DNA of 64,000 nt from Candidatus Anammoxibacter sp. (GTDB taxonomy: Bacteria; Planctomycetota; Brocadiia; Brocadiales; Anammoxibacteraceae), in the NCBI GenBank assembly GCA_021777055.1, contig JAIQZO010000059.1:61065-125064 (forward strand), in the 5' to 3' direction. The notes beneath the pieces are model-generated. The model made no database searches. It was not told the origin of the DNA and was given only the letters and a program-made list of their open reading frames with translations. Positions 56,347-64,000 of the stretch are shown here, one piece after another. The position numbers and the translations under genes are program-made. How positions within the stretch are numbered: the stretch's first letter is position 1; every line of letters starts with the position of its first letter.

Positions 56347-58776
56347 ATGGGAAAATATGAAAATAGCCTATTGAGTCGTGCTTCCAAAATTTTGGCACGC
56401 TTGAGTAACGGAGGGTGGGATAAGCTTTTCAAACAACATGGCCTAGATGTCTGTGCCAGTGATTTACAGGCGGAACTTCTACGTCCTCTTGATCAAATTA
56501 ACCGAAACTGTCCAGGTTTCGAAGATTTTGCAGAAGCTGGGATGCGCGCAGTTGAGCCTGGTAAACCAGCACTGAGTTTATTGATACATGGCTTGGCATC
56601 TCCTAATGTTGTTTCCTATATCGAGAGTCATGAAGAAGTTGAGATCACTAAGTTTCCCACCTCGGCGGATCTTGAAATGCTGGAAAACTTAGTATATGGA
56701 TTGGTGCCTCCAACAATTGAAGATGTTCGTATGTCAGTTGACGGTGTACCTTTAGCTGTTGTAGTCTTTGCCAAAGAGTACAGGGTCGCAGTTAATACAG
56801 TCCATCAAAAACATGCTGACATGTGTTATTCTCGAACTGGTGTGGCTCGCATAGGTACGTCGAATATGGAATATCTTGATAAAGCGCGTGGTTATCTACC
56901 ATATGATGAGGAGAGTAGTAATAAGATTCGAGTATTACCTTGCCGTTATGCCGCTTATATCGCGGCATTGGTTGATGGCGATAGAGATACGCATGGCCCT
57001 ATGCGCTTTATTGATCCTGCTTCGGCAGCACAAGACGATAATGAACCAAGCTTGGATAAAGTTGCAGGAAGAAGTGCGTCGGAAGCTGAGTTGGTTAAAG
57101 ATAAAATTGATCCTGGTGATAAATCAAGACGATTTTGGGTACCGGTGCATAAATTGTTTTCCGGTAAGGACTGCTTGAGTGGTTATGATTTGAATGTGAC
57201 GCTATCGACGAGCCATCTCAATGAAAAGTTGCGCAGAGTACATTTGATGTTTGGGCGACTAGGGCATGATGGCGGTTGGCATGAGCCGGATATTTCTAAT
57301 AGCCCGTTCAAGTTTACTGACGGGATCGCTGAATTTTCAAAAAGTGATGGAGAGGGCTTACTGGTTCCTCAAGTACATGAAAGTCTGGTTAGTGTTGCTA
57401 AATATAAACATGAAGGTTCCGAAGCAGAAAAAGATTTAACTTATATTGTACCGAATAGTGAAAAGCTTGACACTGGGGTATTTTCATCATCATTATATAT
57501 ACCGAGTCTTTCTGGTGGTGCGCGTTCGGCACCAGAATATGTGCATGCAAGGTTTGCAGTTGACTACAAAGGTTCCGATGAAAAAGATTTGAACGAACTG
57601 CCGAATGTTGCTGAAATTGTTAAGAAAGGTGGGTATCGTGCCAAGCATCTTATAGACTACACTGGCGATGGTTGGATCGATGTTACATGTCCAGAGTTAA
57701 ACCTGGATATTCCAACCCGGTTAGCAGCATTCTCTTTGGTAGCTTCGCCAGATTATTTTATTAAAGTTAAACAACGTGACTTAATGCAATGGTGGGAACA
57801 ATCAGTTTCCCATTCTATAAAAAAAACTATATGGCCCGCAAACCCGGGGTTGCCTGAGGCGTTATCTGACCAGCGTATTGCTGCGAATGTCGAGCTGGAA
57901 GGTCCGGGTTTTAATGAGAATGACGATACGATGACTGCCATTATTGGACAATTGAACGTACATGGAGGAACTAGAGTTAGAATGATGCCACCGCGTTATT
58001 TTCGTAGTTCCATGCTGACTGATGGCGCGTCGGGTGTATTTGCGCCTGGCTGGGATGTTAGTATTGATCAAATGGCTCAAGATAACTCGAACGGTGAGTC
58101 ATTGGTAACATTTTTTAGTACGCATGGACTAGGCAGCCCATTTCCAGAAGATGCTAAACTTTGCGCTGCACTAAGTTCGTTTTGGCCAGCAGTTGCTCCC
58201 GACATCACCAGAACGTTTCAGCCTAATCCCAGATATGCGACTGCAACACCGTTATTGGATAAAACGATAGGTCAGGGAGGTGCTGAACCGTGGGATGGTG
58301 TATACGGTCCTCGGATTATCGATGAAACTAAGAAAATTATTGAGTACACCAACCTGGATTATGGTGATTATGTAAGAGCCTCGCTGGATAACGTTTTTAA
58401 TATGGATGTTATTGGTGATATTAATCATCAAGAGTATGTTGCACGTACAGTGGTTATGGCACGTGTTTATCAGGCTCTTGGTGCTAAAACAACTGAAGAA
58501 AAAGTTAAATATACAGTATATTCGTTCAAGCATATTGATGCAGATAGCGATCAAGAATTTAAAGATGCTTTGGCCGCAACTAAAATCACATTAAGCTCTG
58601 ATTATGCTTTTCGGTTTCAAATTTTTGAGGCCAAAGTGGTTGAGGGTGATGAGGGGAAGCCCTTTGATAAAGTCTGGGTAAGATATGATGAAATGAAAAC
58701 TATTTACGCCGATTCAATTTCGGTGCTCTTGCGAGATGATAAAAATGAATGGACAGCAAAACATTTCAGAGACTGA
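56347..58776 (+). CDS. LodA/GoxA-like cysteine-tryptophylquinone oxidase
   Basis: 809 residues from ATG 56347, preferred to the ATG at 56302 because AAGGAG lies 5 bases before it and it clears the upstream gene. The family comprises lysine-epsilon oxidase LodA and glycine oxidase GoxA, which carry a self-derived cysteine tryptophylquinone made with help from a LodB flavoprotein. The segment KLCAALSSFWPAVAPD holds Trp613 and Cys606; the FWPA.APD context fits the family's quinone tryptophan, but the partner cysteine cannot be assigned from sequence alone. The N-terminal domain contains VAVNTVHQKHADMCYSRTGV. No signal peptide. The next gene overlaps its end and is the LodB type. Confidence 0.85.
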   Translation: MGKYENSLLSRASKILARLSNGGWDKLFKQHGLDVCASDLQAELLRPLDQINRNCPGFEDFAEAGMRAVEPGKPALSLLIHGLASPNVVSYIESHEEVEITKFPTSADLEMLENLVYGLVPPTIEDVRMSVDGVPLAVVVFAKEYRVAVNTVHQKHADMCYSRTGVARIGTSNMEYLDKARGYLPYDEESSNKIRVLPCRYAAYIAALVDGDRDTHGPMRFIDPASAAQDDNEPSLDKVAGRSASEAELVKDKIDPGDKSRRFWVPVHKLFSGKDCLSGYDLNVTLSTSHLNEKLRRVHLMFGRLGHDGGWHEPDISNSPFKFTDGIAEFSKSDGEGLLVPQVHESLVSVAKYKHEGSEAEKDLTYIVPNSEKLDTGVFSSSLYIPSLSGGARSAPEYVHARFAVDYKGSDEKDLNELPNVAEIVKKGGYRAKHLIDYTGDGWIDVTCPELNLDIPTRLAAFSLVASPDYFIKVKQRDLMQWWEQSVSHSIKKTIWPANPGLPEALSDQRIAANVELEGPGFNENDDTMTAIIGQLNVHGGTRVRMMPPRYFRSSMLTDGASGVFAPGWDVSIDQMAQDNSNGESLVTFFSTHGLGSPFPEDAKLCAALSSFWPAVAPDITRTFQPNPRYATATPLLDKTIGQGGAEPWDGVYGPRIIDETKKIIEYTNLDYGDYVRASLDNVFNMDVIGDINHQEYVARTVVMARVYQALGAKTTEEKVKYTVYSFKHIDADSDQEFKDALAATKITLSSDYAFRFQIFEAKVVEGDEGKPFDKVWVRYDEMKTIYADSISVLLRDDKNEWTAKHFRD

Positions 58777-59794
58777 CGTACTTGTCATTGGCGCTGGTCC
58801 TGCAGGGACTTCATGTGCAATTAAATTGTTGAGGTCTGGCTTATCTGTTGTATTAGTTGATAAGGTCTCGTTTCCTCGTAATACGCCAGGTGAGACGTCA
58901 CATCCTGGTATTGAGTCATTGCTTGATAGTTTGGGGGTTAGAGCGCAGGCCTTAAATAAAGAGTTCGTTAGGCATGATGGTATTATAAATATCAGTGAAA
59001 AGGGCTCAATATTCACGCCATACAGTAAAAAAGAAAAGTGGCAGGGTTTTCAACTTTTTCGAGCAGATTTTGATCCGTTACTTGTGGATGAAGCTCTAAG
59101 GCTTGGTGCACAATTTCTACCTAATTGTGATCCACTGTCTATAAGGTTGGATGAAGAGGGAAATATCTGTGAAGTTGTAACTTCACAAAAAGTTGTCAGG
59201 TCTCGATATGTGATAGATGCAACAGGAAGACGGGCATGGCTTGCCAACCAATTGAATATTAGTTATAAGCATTATTCCCCTAAGTTGATATGCTATTACG
59301 GATATGTTGAATGTAACGGCGAGGATAGTCTAAGAAATCCAAAAGTTTACTGGGATCAATACGGGTGGACATGGCTAGCAAAAGTTAAAGATGATATGCT
59401 TAGTTGGGTTCGGCTTGATGTCAGAGTGCATGAGAAAAAAAATCATTACTGGGTGCCGGAACAATTCTCCGCTTATAAATTATTAGCCCCCAGAAGCGCG
59501 GTAGATGTGACGTGGCGTATTGCAGAACAAACTTCTGAGAAAAACTTCTTTTTTGTTGGAGATTCAGCATTTGTTCTTGATCCATCAGCATCAAATGGAG
59601 TTATTAAAGCCTGTATGAGTGGCATGATGGCCGCACATTTGATTATTTCTTCCAAAGAAACTGACCTTGATCTATTACACTATTATTACAATCACTGGAT
59701 GAAAGAATGGTTTATGAAGAACAAGGAAGAATTAATGAAGCGCTATATGAACTATATGGTGGTTAATGAACATGAAGCAGTGCGTTGGTCATGA
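58745..59794 (+). CDS. LodB-like FAD-dependent flavoprotein (cofactor-maturation partner)
   Basis: 349 residues from the Met at 58745 (a Met three codons earlier is equally possible). FAD Rossmann motif DVLVIGAGPAGTSCAIKLLR, VSFPRNTPGETSHPGIESLL and the second motif FFVGDSAFVLDPSASNGVIK place it in the geranylgeranyl-reductase/tryptophan-halogenase-like group that includes LodB, required for building the LodA quinocofactor. It overlaps the end of the LodA-like gene by 32 bases, showing tight translational coupling. It acts in the cytoplasm, consistent with the oxidase lacking a leader. Confidence 0.87.
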   Translation: MNGQQNISETDVLVIGAGPAGTSCAIKLLRSGLSVVLVDKVSFPRNTPGETSHPGIESLLDSLGVRAQALNKEFVRHDGIINISEKGSIFTPYSKKEKWQGFQLFRADFDPLLVDEALRLGAQFLPNCDPLSIRLDEEGNICEVVTSQKVVRSRYVIDATGRRAWLANQLNISYKHYSPKLICYYGYVECNGEDSLRNPKVYWDQYGWTWLAKVKDDMLSWVRLDVRVHEKKNHYWVPEQFSAYKLLAPRSAVDVTWRIAEQTSEKNFFFVGDSAFVLDPSASNGVIKACMSGMMAAHLIISSKETDLDLLHYYYNHWMKEWFMKNKEELMKRYMNYMVVNEHEAVRWS

Positions 59795-60588
59795 AAATTT
59801 AAAGATCTTTAATTATAACAACAGACACTTATATTCTAATCATGGCTATGCGAGCCGGGTTGAATATGGGAAATTAGCCACCGTGGTTTAACTAAGGAAG
59901 GAAAAGAATAGACAGGTTAAAAATTGTTCTTGAATGATTAAAAAAAGTGATACACTAGAACGAATTATAAGCTTGATCATAAATATACGCTGAAATTTGG
60001 GCCAAGAGTTGTAAGCAAAGATGGTATTAATGAATTAGAAATAAAGAGAGATGATTTAAATTAAAATGACACTTATCTAATAGAATAAATTAGTAAATAG
60101 GGTTTTAGATGATTAATGAAAGATAAAGAGATACCAATTAGAAGATTTTTTTTGTCAAGTTTGCAATTGTTATAACGTAAGCCTATGCGGCTAGCAGAAT
60201 TTGGAATCTATAAAAGATTGCAAATTCTGGATTTTTAATTTCGATGTGTTATCTATGGAAAGTTGTAAGGCTTTGTAGTTCAGCAAGTGAAGATAATTAC
60301 ATATAGTTTGGCATCGTCTTTGTTTGTTTAAGTAAAAAGAGCTTATTTGTTAAAATTTAAGCTCTTTAGTATTAAAATCTATACTTTTACTTAACCGGAC
60401 AACGCTGAAATAAGATTCTACCTTTACCACTTTTGCTGATGGAAGATTAGAACAACGGTGTCCGTGAATTTATTAGATGTGTTGATTTAATTTCTCTGCG
60501 AATTTAGGTAAAATAAGGCACCTAGGTTTTTTTGAAGAAATTGAGGTTTTTACCCATTATGTCTTTTTAACTAACCGGGGAGGTATCA
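59795..60588. other. intergenic gap inside the LodA/tyrosinase region
   Basis: About 0.8 kb with no intact gene. A 35-codon stretch at about 59960-60063 reads YKLDHKYTLKFGPRVVSKDG and NELEIKRDDLN before a stop, probably a gene fragment of unknown family. A hairpin, AAAGAGCTTA with TAAGCTCTTT, lies at 60336-60367. A promoter for the right-hand genes is expected here but was not recognised. Confidence 0.5.
60336..60367. terminator. hairpin AAAGAGCTTA..TAAGCTCTTT
   Basis: A perfect 10-bp stem with a 12-base AT-rich loop, 540 bases after the LodB-like stop codon. No long T tract follows, so the role as terminator is uncertain. Confidence 0.4.
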
Positions 60589-60817
60589 ATGTTTATTCTG
60601 TCCTATTTGCATTTTTAATTCTTTGTCAAAACAAATTTTTCCCAAACTTAAGGAAGTTGCTTTTTGGGAATCGGCGGGGGATTCTTGTTTTGAATTTTCC
60701 GATTATTATCTCAAAGACGTTATTAATTTAACAAATGAGGATTTCTGTCTTTTTTTTTTGCCAATTGATTATTTTTCCTTCTCTTGTTGGGACCTTATCA
60801 ATTCAAAATTCAAATAA
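60589..60817 (+). pseudogene. short unidentified frame with misplaced start
   Basis: A GGGGAGG box lies 5 bases before ATG 60589, but that frame stops after 9 codons. The adjoining frame, open from TTG 60623 to 60817, encodes 64 residues: FPKLKEVAFWESAGDSCFEF, SDYYLKDVINLTNEDFCLFF, LPIDYFSFSCWDL. The neat ribosome-binding site in the wrong phase suggests a single frameshift near 60615. Family not recognised. It lies 21 bases before the beta-barrel gene and may have been the first gene of that operon. Confidence 0.45.
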
Positions 60818-60835
60818 TTAATATATGAGGAAATT

Positions 60836-61243
60836 ATGAACCCTGAAATCTTAAAAGGAAAATGGCTTTATAGAAGTTTTATCGATGATTCTGATCCAGA
60901 TAAGGATCCCAGGTTATTTGGTCAAGGAATTCTTACTTTTAAGGAATCTTGCTTTGGAGTTATCGAAGGGGATTTTGATTTTGGACAATGGGGAAAGATG
61001 GAAGTAAAAGGTTCGGCTTTCTTTGGAGATCCAAATAGCTTAAACTTTAGAGGAAGAGGGATTGCGGATACTCCGTCAAAGGACTGGGTCTACGATTATA
61101 AAGGGTACCTGCTACCTAAATGGGTAGACGGGGTTGAACAAAAAACTGCAGTTGTCGGAACAGTAATTAGGGCGGAAGACCACAGTGGTGGACAAGCAAA
61201 AGCAGGGGTAGTTGCCTCATTTATCATGATTAAAATTGATTAA
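60836..61243 (+). CDS. small beta-barrel protein resembling the N-terminal domain of PvdP
   Basis: 135 residues, all-beta by appearance: LKGKWLYRSFIDD at the start, alternating Gly-rich strands (GQGILTFKESCFGVIEGDFD), DWVYDYKGYLLPKWVDGVEQ and a final AGVVASFIMIKID. From memory this pattern matches the streptavidin/lipocalin-like barrel that forms the first domain of the pyoverdine tyrosinase PvdP. The gene for a tyrosinase-like protein follows 14 bases later, so a split PvdP is likely. GAGG precedes the ATG. No signal peptide. Function inferred from context. Confidence 0.65.
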   Translation: MNPEILKGKWLYRSFIDDSDPDKDPRLFGQGILTFKESCFGVIEGDFDFGQWGKMEVKGSAFFGDPNSLNFRGRGIADTPSKDWVYDYKGYLLPKWVDGVEQKTAVVGTVIRAEDHSGGQAKAGVVASFIMIKID

Positions 61244-61257
61244 TTAGGAGAAACAAA

Positions 61258-62190
61258 ATGTCATTACATGAAAAAACAACAGAATTTTTGGCCTCTAGGG
61301 CTGTTAGACTTCATCACCACCTTTGGCACCAAATCAGGGACACTTGGAATTGGGCCAGAGGGGGAATGACTGAAGTGCAAAAGAAAAAAATTGAAGAGCT
61401 TGGTTGGAAACCAGATTATCCTTCGCAAGATGCAAATAGAAGGTGGGACACTACTGGTCCCGCTGGGGAAGATTTCCTTTTTATGCATAGACAGATGATT
61501 AAAAAGGTAAAGGAAATTCAATCTGAAAACGGAGGAAATATGACCTCAGTTAGTGGATGGGCTTCTGTTCCTTCTCCGAACAGTTCTGAATTTTCTGTAC
61601 CGGAAGCCTGGGAAGTTTACGGCGCTGAAGGGTTTAATAGATTTTTAAAGGTCATTAAATCAGATGACTACTATTATATGGTAATGAGAGAGTGGCAAAG
61701 AACTTACACCGATAAATCTTGGCTTAAAGGGAAAACTTTGGCCGAAGTTGGTGCTAAGATCGAATCCACCATCCACAATATGATGCATATGAGATGGTGT
61801 GATCGACCCTGGGATCCAAGAACTGGGAAAAGAGAAGAATCTATAGGACAGGATGGCAATGATATAAGTAAGAAATGGGATGATCCTAGGGCCAACTGGC
61901 TTGGACACACTTATTCTAGTCATGTAAATCCTGTTTTTTGGAAACTTCATGGTTGGGTAGATGATAGAACTGAAGACTGGTATGAGGCCAATAAAGATTC
62001 GTCTAACTTGGAAAAAGTAAACCTTAGGGGAGTTGACTGGTATAAAGGTGAACTAGTGCTAAACTCCGATCTTTGGACAGGGGGGATGGATTTTGGACAC
62101 GAACCTTCTCCCCAGATGATTAAAAAGATGGAGGAAGTTTCTGAAGTTTTATTTGGTAAAAATGACTCCTATCACTTCTATGACCTTTAA
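61258..62190 (+). CDS. tyrosinase-like type-3 copper protein
   Basis: 310 residues. Candidate CuA ligands are in RLHHHLWHQIRDTW (His19-21 and His24) and FLFMHRQM (His77, compare FLPWHR in tyrosinases). CuB ligands are His173 and His177 in TIHNMMHMRW and His231 in NPVFWKLHGWVDDRTEDWY, which strongly resembles the DPxFWxHHxxxDRxWxxW block of tyrosinases. Order and spacing fit a binuclear copper phenol oxidase of the PvdP group. No leader peptide. An AGGAG box is present. A partner beta-barrel gene lies immediately upstream, and a Cys-rich peptide gene lies downstream on the other strand. Confidence 0.78.
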   Translation: MSLHEKTTEFLASRAVRLHHHLWHQIRDTWNWARGGMTEVQKKKIEELGWKPDYPSQDANRRWDTTGPAGEDFLFMHRQMIKKVKEIQSENGGNMTSVSGWASVPSPNSSEFSVPEAWEVYGAEGFNRFLKVIKSDDYYYMVMREWQRTYTDKSWLKGKTLAEVGAKIESTIHNMMHMRWCDRPWDPRTGKREESIGQDGNDISKKWDDPRANWLGHTYSSHVNPVFWKLHGWVDDRTEDWYEANKDSSNLEKVNLRGVDWYKGELVLNSDLWTGGMDFGHEPSPQMIKKMEEVSEVLFGKNDSYHFYDL

Positions 62191-62194
62191 AATG

Positions 62195-62226
62195 AAGGGG
62201 CGTGGTTCAATAGAACCTCTCCTTTT
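62195..62226. terminator. bidirectional terminator hairpin between convergent genes
   Basis: An imperfect stem AAGGGGCGTGGTTC-AATA-GAACCTCTCCTTTTT follows the tyrosinase-like stop codon; 12 of 14 positions pair, counting two G-T. It also follows the stop codon (62229-62231) of the minus-strand peptide gene, with TTCATTTT after it on that strand. A shared terminator supports both as real genes. Confidence 0.65.
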
Positions 62227-62228
62227 TC

Positions 62229-62378
62229 TTAAAAACAAAAGGGCCAGTCGGAACAGTAAGATCTGCAACATTGGGGTCCTGGTTTCAAATTTAATTCTGT
62301 CGAATTTTTCTGAGATGAAACAGGTCCTATGACAGATAGAGAAAAAAATAGACTGGTTGCAATTAAGATTTTTTTCAT
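62229..62378 (-). CDS. 49-residue exported Cys-rich peptide (putative precursor or substrate)
   Basis: Found by reading the minus strand from ATG 62378 to TAA 62229. Residues 1-22 form a strong signal peptide (MKKILIATSLFFSLSVIGPV, then SSQ). The mature part, about 27 residues, is KNSTELNLKPGPQCCRSYCS followed by DWPFCF: four cysteines (37, 38, 42, 48), one Tyr and one Trp near the C-terminus. It is convergent with the tyrosinase-like gene and shares its terminator. A ribosome-binding site is weak (AAGTAAG). Family unknown; a role as a peptide modified by the copper or quinone enzymes is inference. Confidence 0.6.
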   Translation of the reverse strand: MKKILIATSLFFSLSVIGPVSSQKNSTELNLKPGPQCCRSYCSDWPFCF

Positions 62379-62454
62379 ATTTACTTACTTTAAAGGTTTT
62401 TTAACATTTATCTGGGATGGCAAAAATCGAAAAATAGGAAACAAGTGATTCCTT

Positions 62455-63336
62455 ATGGAAACCAATAAAATAAAGTATTTTAACCTGGTATTTGAAAAAA
62501 ACAGTATTAGAAAGGCAGCGGACTTATTGAGAATGAGTTCAGAAAGTTTTTCGAAATCTATTAAATCACTTGAGGAAGAACCAGCGTTTTCCTTTTCTAT
62601 TCAAGAGGGAAGGAAGATTATTCCTACAGAAAAAGCTAAAGTAATTTATCCAAAATTTAAAAGTTTGTATTATCAAATCGAAGAAACCTTTTCTGCGTTT
62701 CAAGAAATTGATGATAAGGATGAAGTTTATAAAATAGGGTCTTAGAAAGTTTTTACCACTTACTTTATTTCAAAATTTTGCAGAGATGAAATAATAAATA
62801 AAAATAGAAAAGTGTTTATTCTGGAAGCTATTCCTGGAGACATTGAAAATAAGGTCTTAAGAAAGGAAATTGATTTGGGAATTACTTATGCTCCAGTTTC
62901 AATGGAAGGGTTAGAGTTTTATAAAATTGGAAGCTTTAAATTTGAAGTATTTTCAAGAAAAGGAATATTTAATTCGATATCCTTTTCGGAAATACCTTTT
63001 GCGGTTCCAATTTCTAAAGTAAGCGAATCATTTACGGAAGTGAAAACTCTTGATCATTGGCCTTCAAATATTTCAAGAACTGTTGAATTTCAATTTGAAT
63101 TATTGGAAACAACACTAGAGACCACAAGACAGGGTTTGAGTGTCCTTCATTGCCCTGAATTTGTTATTAGACTTCAAAATGAGTATCTAAAAGAAGAATT
63201 TCAACTGATACCCCTTACTATGAATATTGAACTTATTCGTCCTAAACTTGATATTTACTTAATAACTAGAAAAGGATTTCCGGAAGATGATTTAGTAAAA
63301 AAAGTGAGCAAATCTATTCGAAAGTATTGCCTTTGA
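62455..63336 (+). pseudogene. LysR-type regulator gene with an in-frame stop
   Basis: Two collinear parts lie in the same frame, separated by TAG at 62743-62745. The first 96 codons contain the winged helix-turn-helix (YFNLVFEKNSIRKAADLLRM, SSESFSKSIKSLEEE). After the stop the frame continues KVFTTYFISKFCRDEIINKN, then the effector-binding domain (DLGITYAPVSMEGLEFYKIG, FAVPISK, RQGLSVLHCPEFVIRLQNEY). A GAG to TAG change would explain it (GSEKVFTTYF). Unless readthrough occurs the regulator is dead. Its position suggests it once controlled the tyrosinase or peptide genes. Confidence 0.8.
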
Positions 63337-63462
63337 CTAGTACAACGTTTCATTAAAATATCGACATATATCGTATACATTGGCTTTCAAGGTTATGTAT
63401 GCTTACCGTTTTACTGTAACTTGAGTTAAGGTGTTTGTAGATTCCGTTTTTGGAACTAAAAC

Positions 63463-63534
63463 TTGAGTAAACTTTTTAATGAAATGTTATACTAGATTAC
63501 AATATATTACATTTTCATTCAAAAGTTTACTCAA
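63463..63534. repeat. inverted repeat upstream of the flavoprotein fragment
   Basis: TTGAGTAAACTTTTTAATGA at 63463 onward recurs inverted at 63510-63534 with two differences in about 24 bases and a 23-base spacer. It may be a terminator for the regulator gene or part of a mobile element. Confidence 0.55.
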
Positions 63535-63604
63535 ATTTTCTTGGCTTTTATTTGGGAGAAAATTATTATTTTAATATCTTTTATTTTTGGTGTTTTTGGT
63601 GGTT

Positions 63605-63898
63605 ATGTTTGATGTGATTATTCTGGGAAGTGGCCCAGCGGGGGCTTCCCTTGCCAAATTTTTGAACGATACAAACTTGAAGTTTTTGCTTTTAGGCAAA
63701 CCTTCGTTCGGTAAATCGATCGAAACTCTTGGTCCTAATTTTAAGGATTGGATTCCTAAGATAGGAATTTCTGAAGAAATTTTAAATGAAAAATTTTCAA
63801 TTACTACAGAGGCTGTATCAGGTTGGGAAAGTAAGGAGTTTAATTCCAATAACTTTTTCTGGTTCTTCTCCAAATTAGTTGAAGAAAATAAAGGTTAA
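63605..63898 (+). pseudogene. second LodB-like flavoprotein, truncated
   Basis: 97 codons from ATG 63605 (an in-frame TTG at 63587 is less likely). VIILGSGPAGASLAKFLND is an FAD-binding Rossmann motif, and SFGKSIETLGPNFKDWI corresponds to the SFPR..GETSHPG region of the LodB-like protein at 58745. The frame stops after about a quarter of the expected 350 residues, inside a hairpin (AAAGGTTA..TAACCTTT, 63890-63914). A new gene with its own ribosome-binding site begins 90 bases later, so a mobile element probably cut the gene. Confidence 0.65.
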
Positions 63899-63988
63899 AA
63901 ATGAATTAACCTTTTGAAAAGAGTGGACATCCGGTATTCTTATAAATAAACATATACTCAATATATTATTATCTATAGGAGACCAGCA

Positions 63989-64000
63989 ATGTCCACGTTA
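63989..64000 (+). CDS. start of an unidentified gene (window edge)
   Basis: ATG at 63989 is preceded by AGGAGA at good distance, giving four visible codons (MSTL). Too short to identify. Position next to a truncated gene suggests a transposase of an insertion sequence; a GTGGACAT at 63923 is complementary to the ATGTCCAC at this start. Confidence 0.35.

Noticed and set aside
59960..60063. 35-codon open stretch ending in a clean stop
   Set aside because: No start codon or ribosome-binding site; kept only as a possible gene fragment in the gap description.
60623..60817. Resemblance of the 64-residue frame to hydrogenase small subunits (FW..C..E, DF..F.P.D)
   Set aside because: Too short and only loosely similar; no other hydrogenase gene is present.

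Overview
The window looks like a piece of a low-GC planctomycete chromosome, most probably an anammox-type bacterium of the Brocadiales (Scalindua-like). This is inferred from gene content, not from a marker gene. The pointers are a TPR protein fused to an RNA polymerase alpha-CTD-like domain, a SecDF fusion with an outsized SecF periplasmic domain, a fused EtfBA, LpxB, futalosine-pathway menaquinone genes, and a flotillin/NfeD set. No rRNA, tRNA or CRISPR array was found.

Positions 1-8965 carry housekeeping and redox genes: a partial yqgE, pth, then fused ETF, ETF:quinone oxidoreductase, a ferritin-like protein, a soluble transhydrogenase and lpxB. Positions 8966-11603 are a small accessory patch with REP-like palindromes, a SWIB-domain gene framed by inverted repeats, a frameshifted antitoxin gene and a GC-rich acetyltransferase without a proper start. 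From 11793 to 35641 nearly everything is on the minus strand: two envelope proteins, flotillin with two NfeD proteins, a beta-propeller protein, the block queH-spoIID-tgt-yajC-secDF-lysM, ruvA-ruvB, the TPR/alpha-CTD protein, mqnC and mqnA, then a sensor kinase and a binding protein.

Positions 36000-51000 are decayed, mobile DNA: toxin-antitoxin modules in which toxins are often broken while antitoxins are intact, a RAYT transposase remnant near a 287-bp REP-like element, an IS1380-type insertion (5-bp target duplication) nested in an IS4-type remnant, and several truncated TonB-receptor plug genes with a common upstream segment. Embedded here, and continuing to 53225, are intact plus-strand hydrolases without signal peptides: a subtilase, a DUF2278-nuclease fusion and an M36-type metalloprotease.

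Positions 53639-63898 hold the most unusual content: a lipoprotein, then a cupredoxin-fusion protein, a LodA/GoxA-like quinocofactor oxidase and its LodB-like flavoprotein in one operon. After an 0.8-kb gap come a beta-barrel protein and a tyrosinase-like type-3 copper protein (together resembling a split PvdP), an overlooked 49-residue exported Cys-rich peptide on the opposite strand, a LysR regulator with an in-frame stop, and a truncated second flavoprotein next to what may be an insertion element entering the window. I propose a copper/quinone peptide-modification or amine-oxidation system, partly decayed at its right end.
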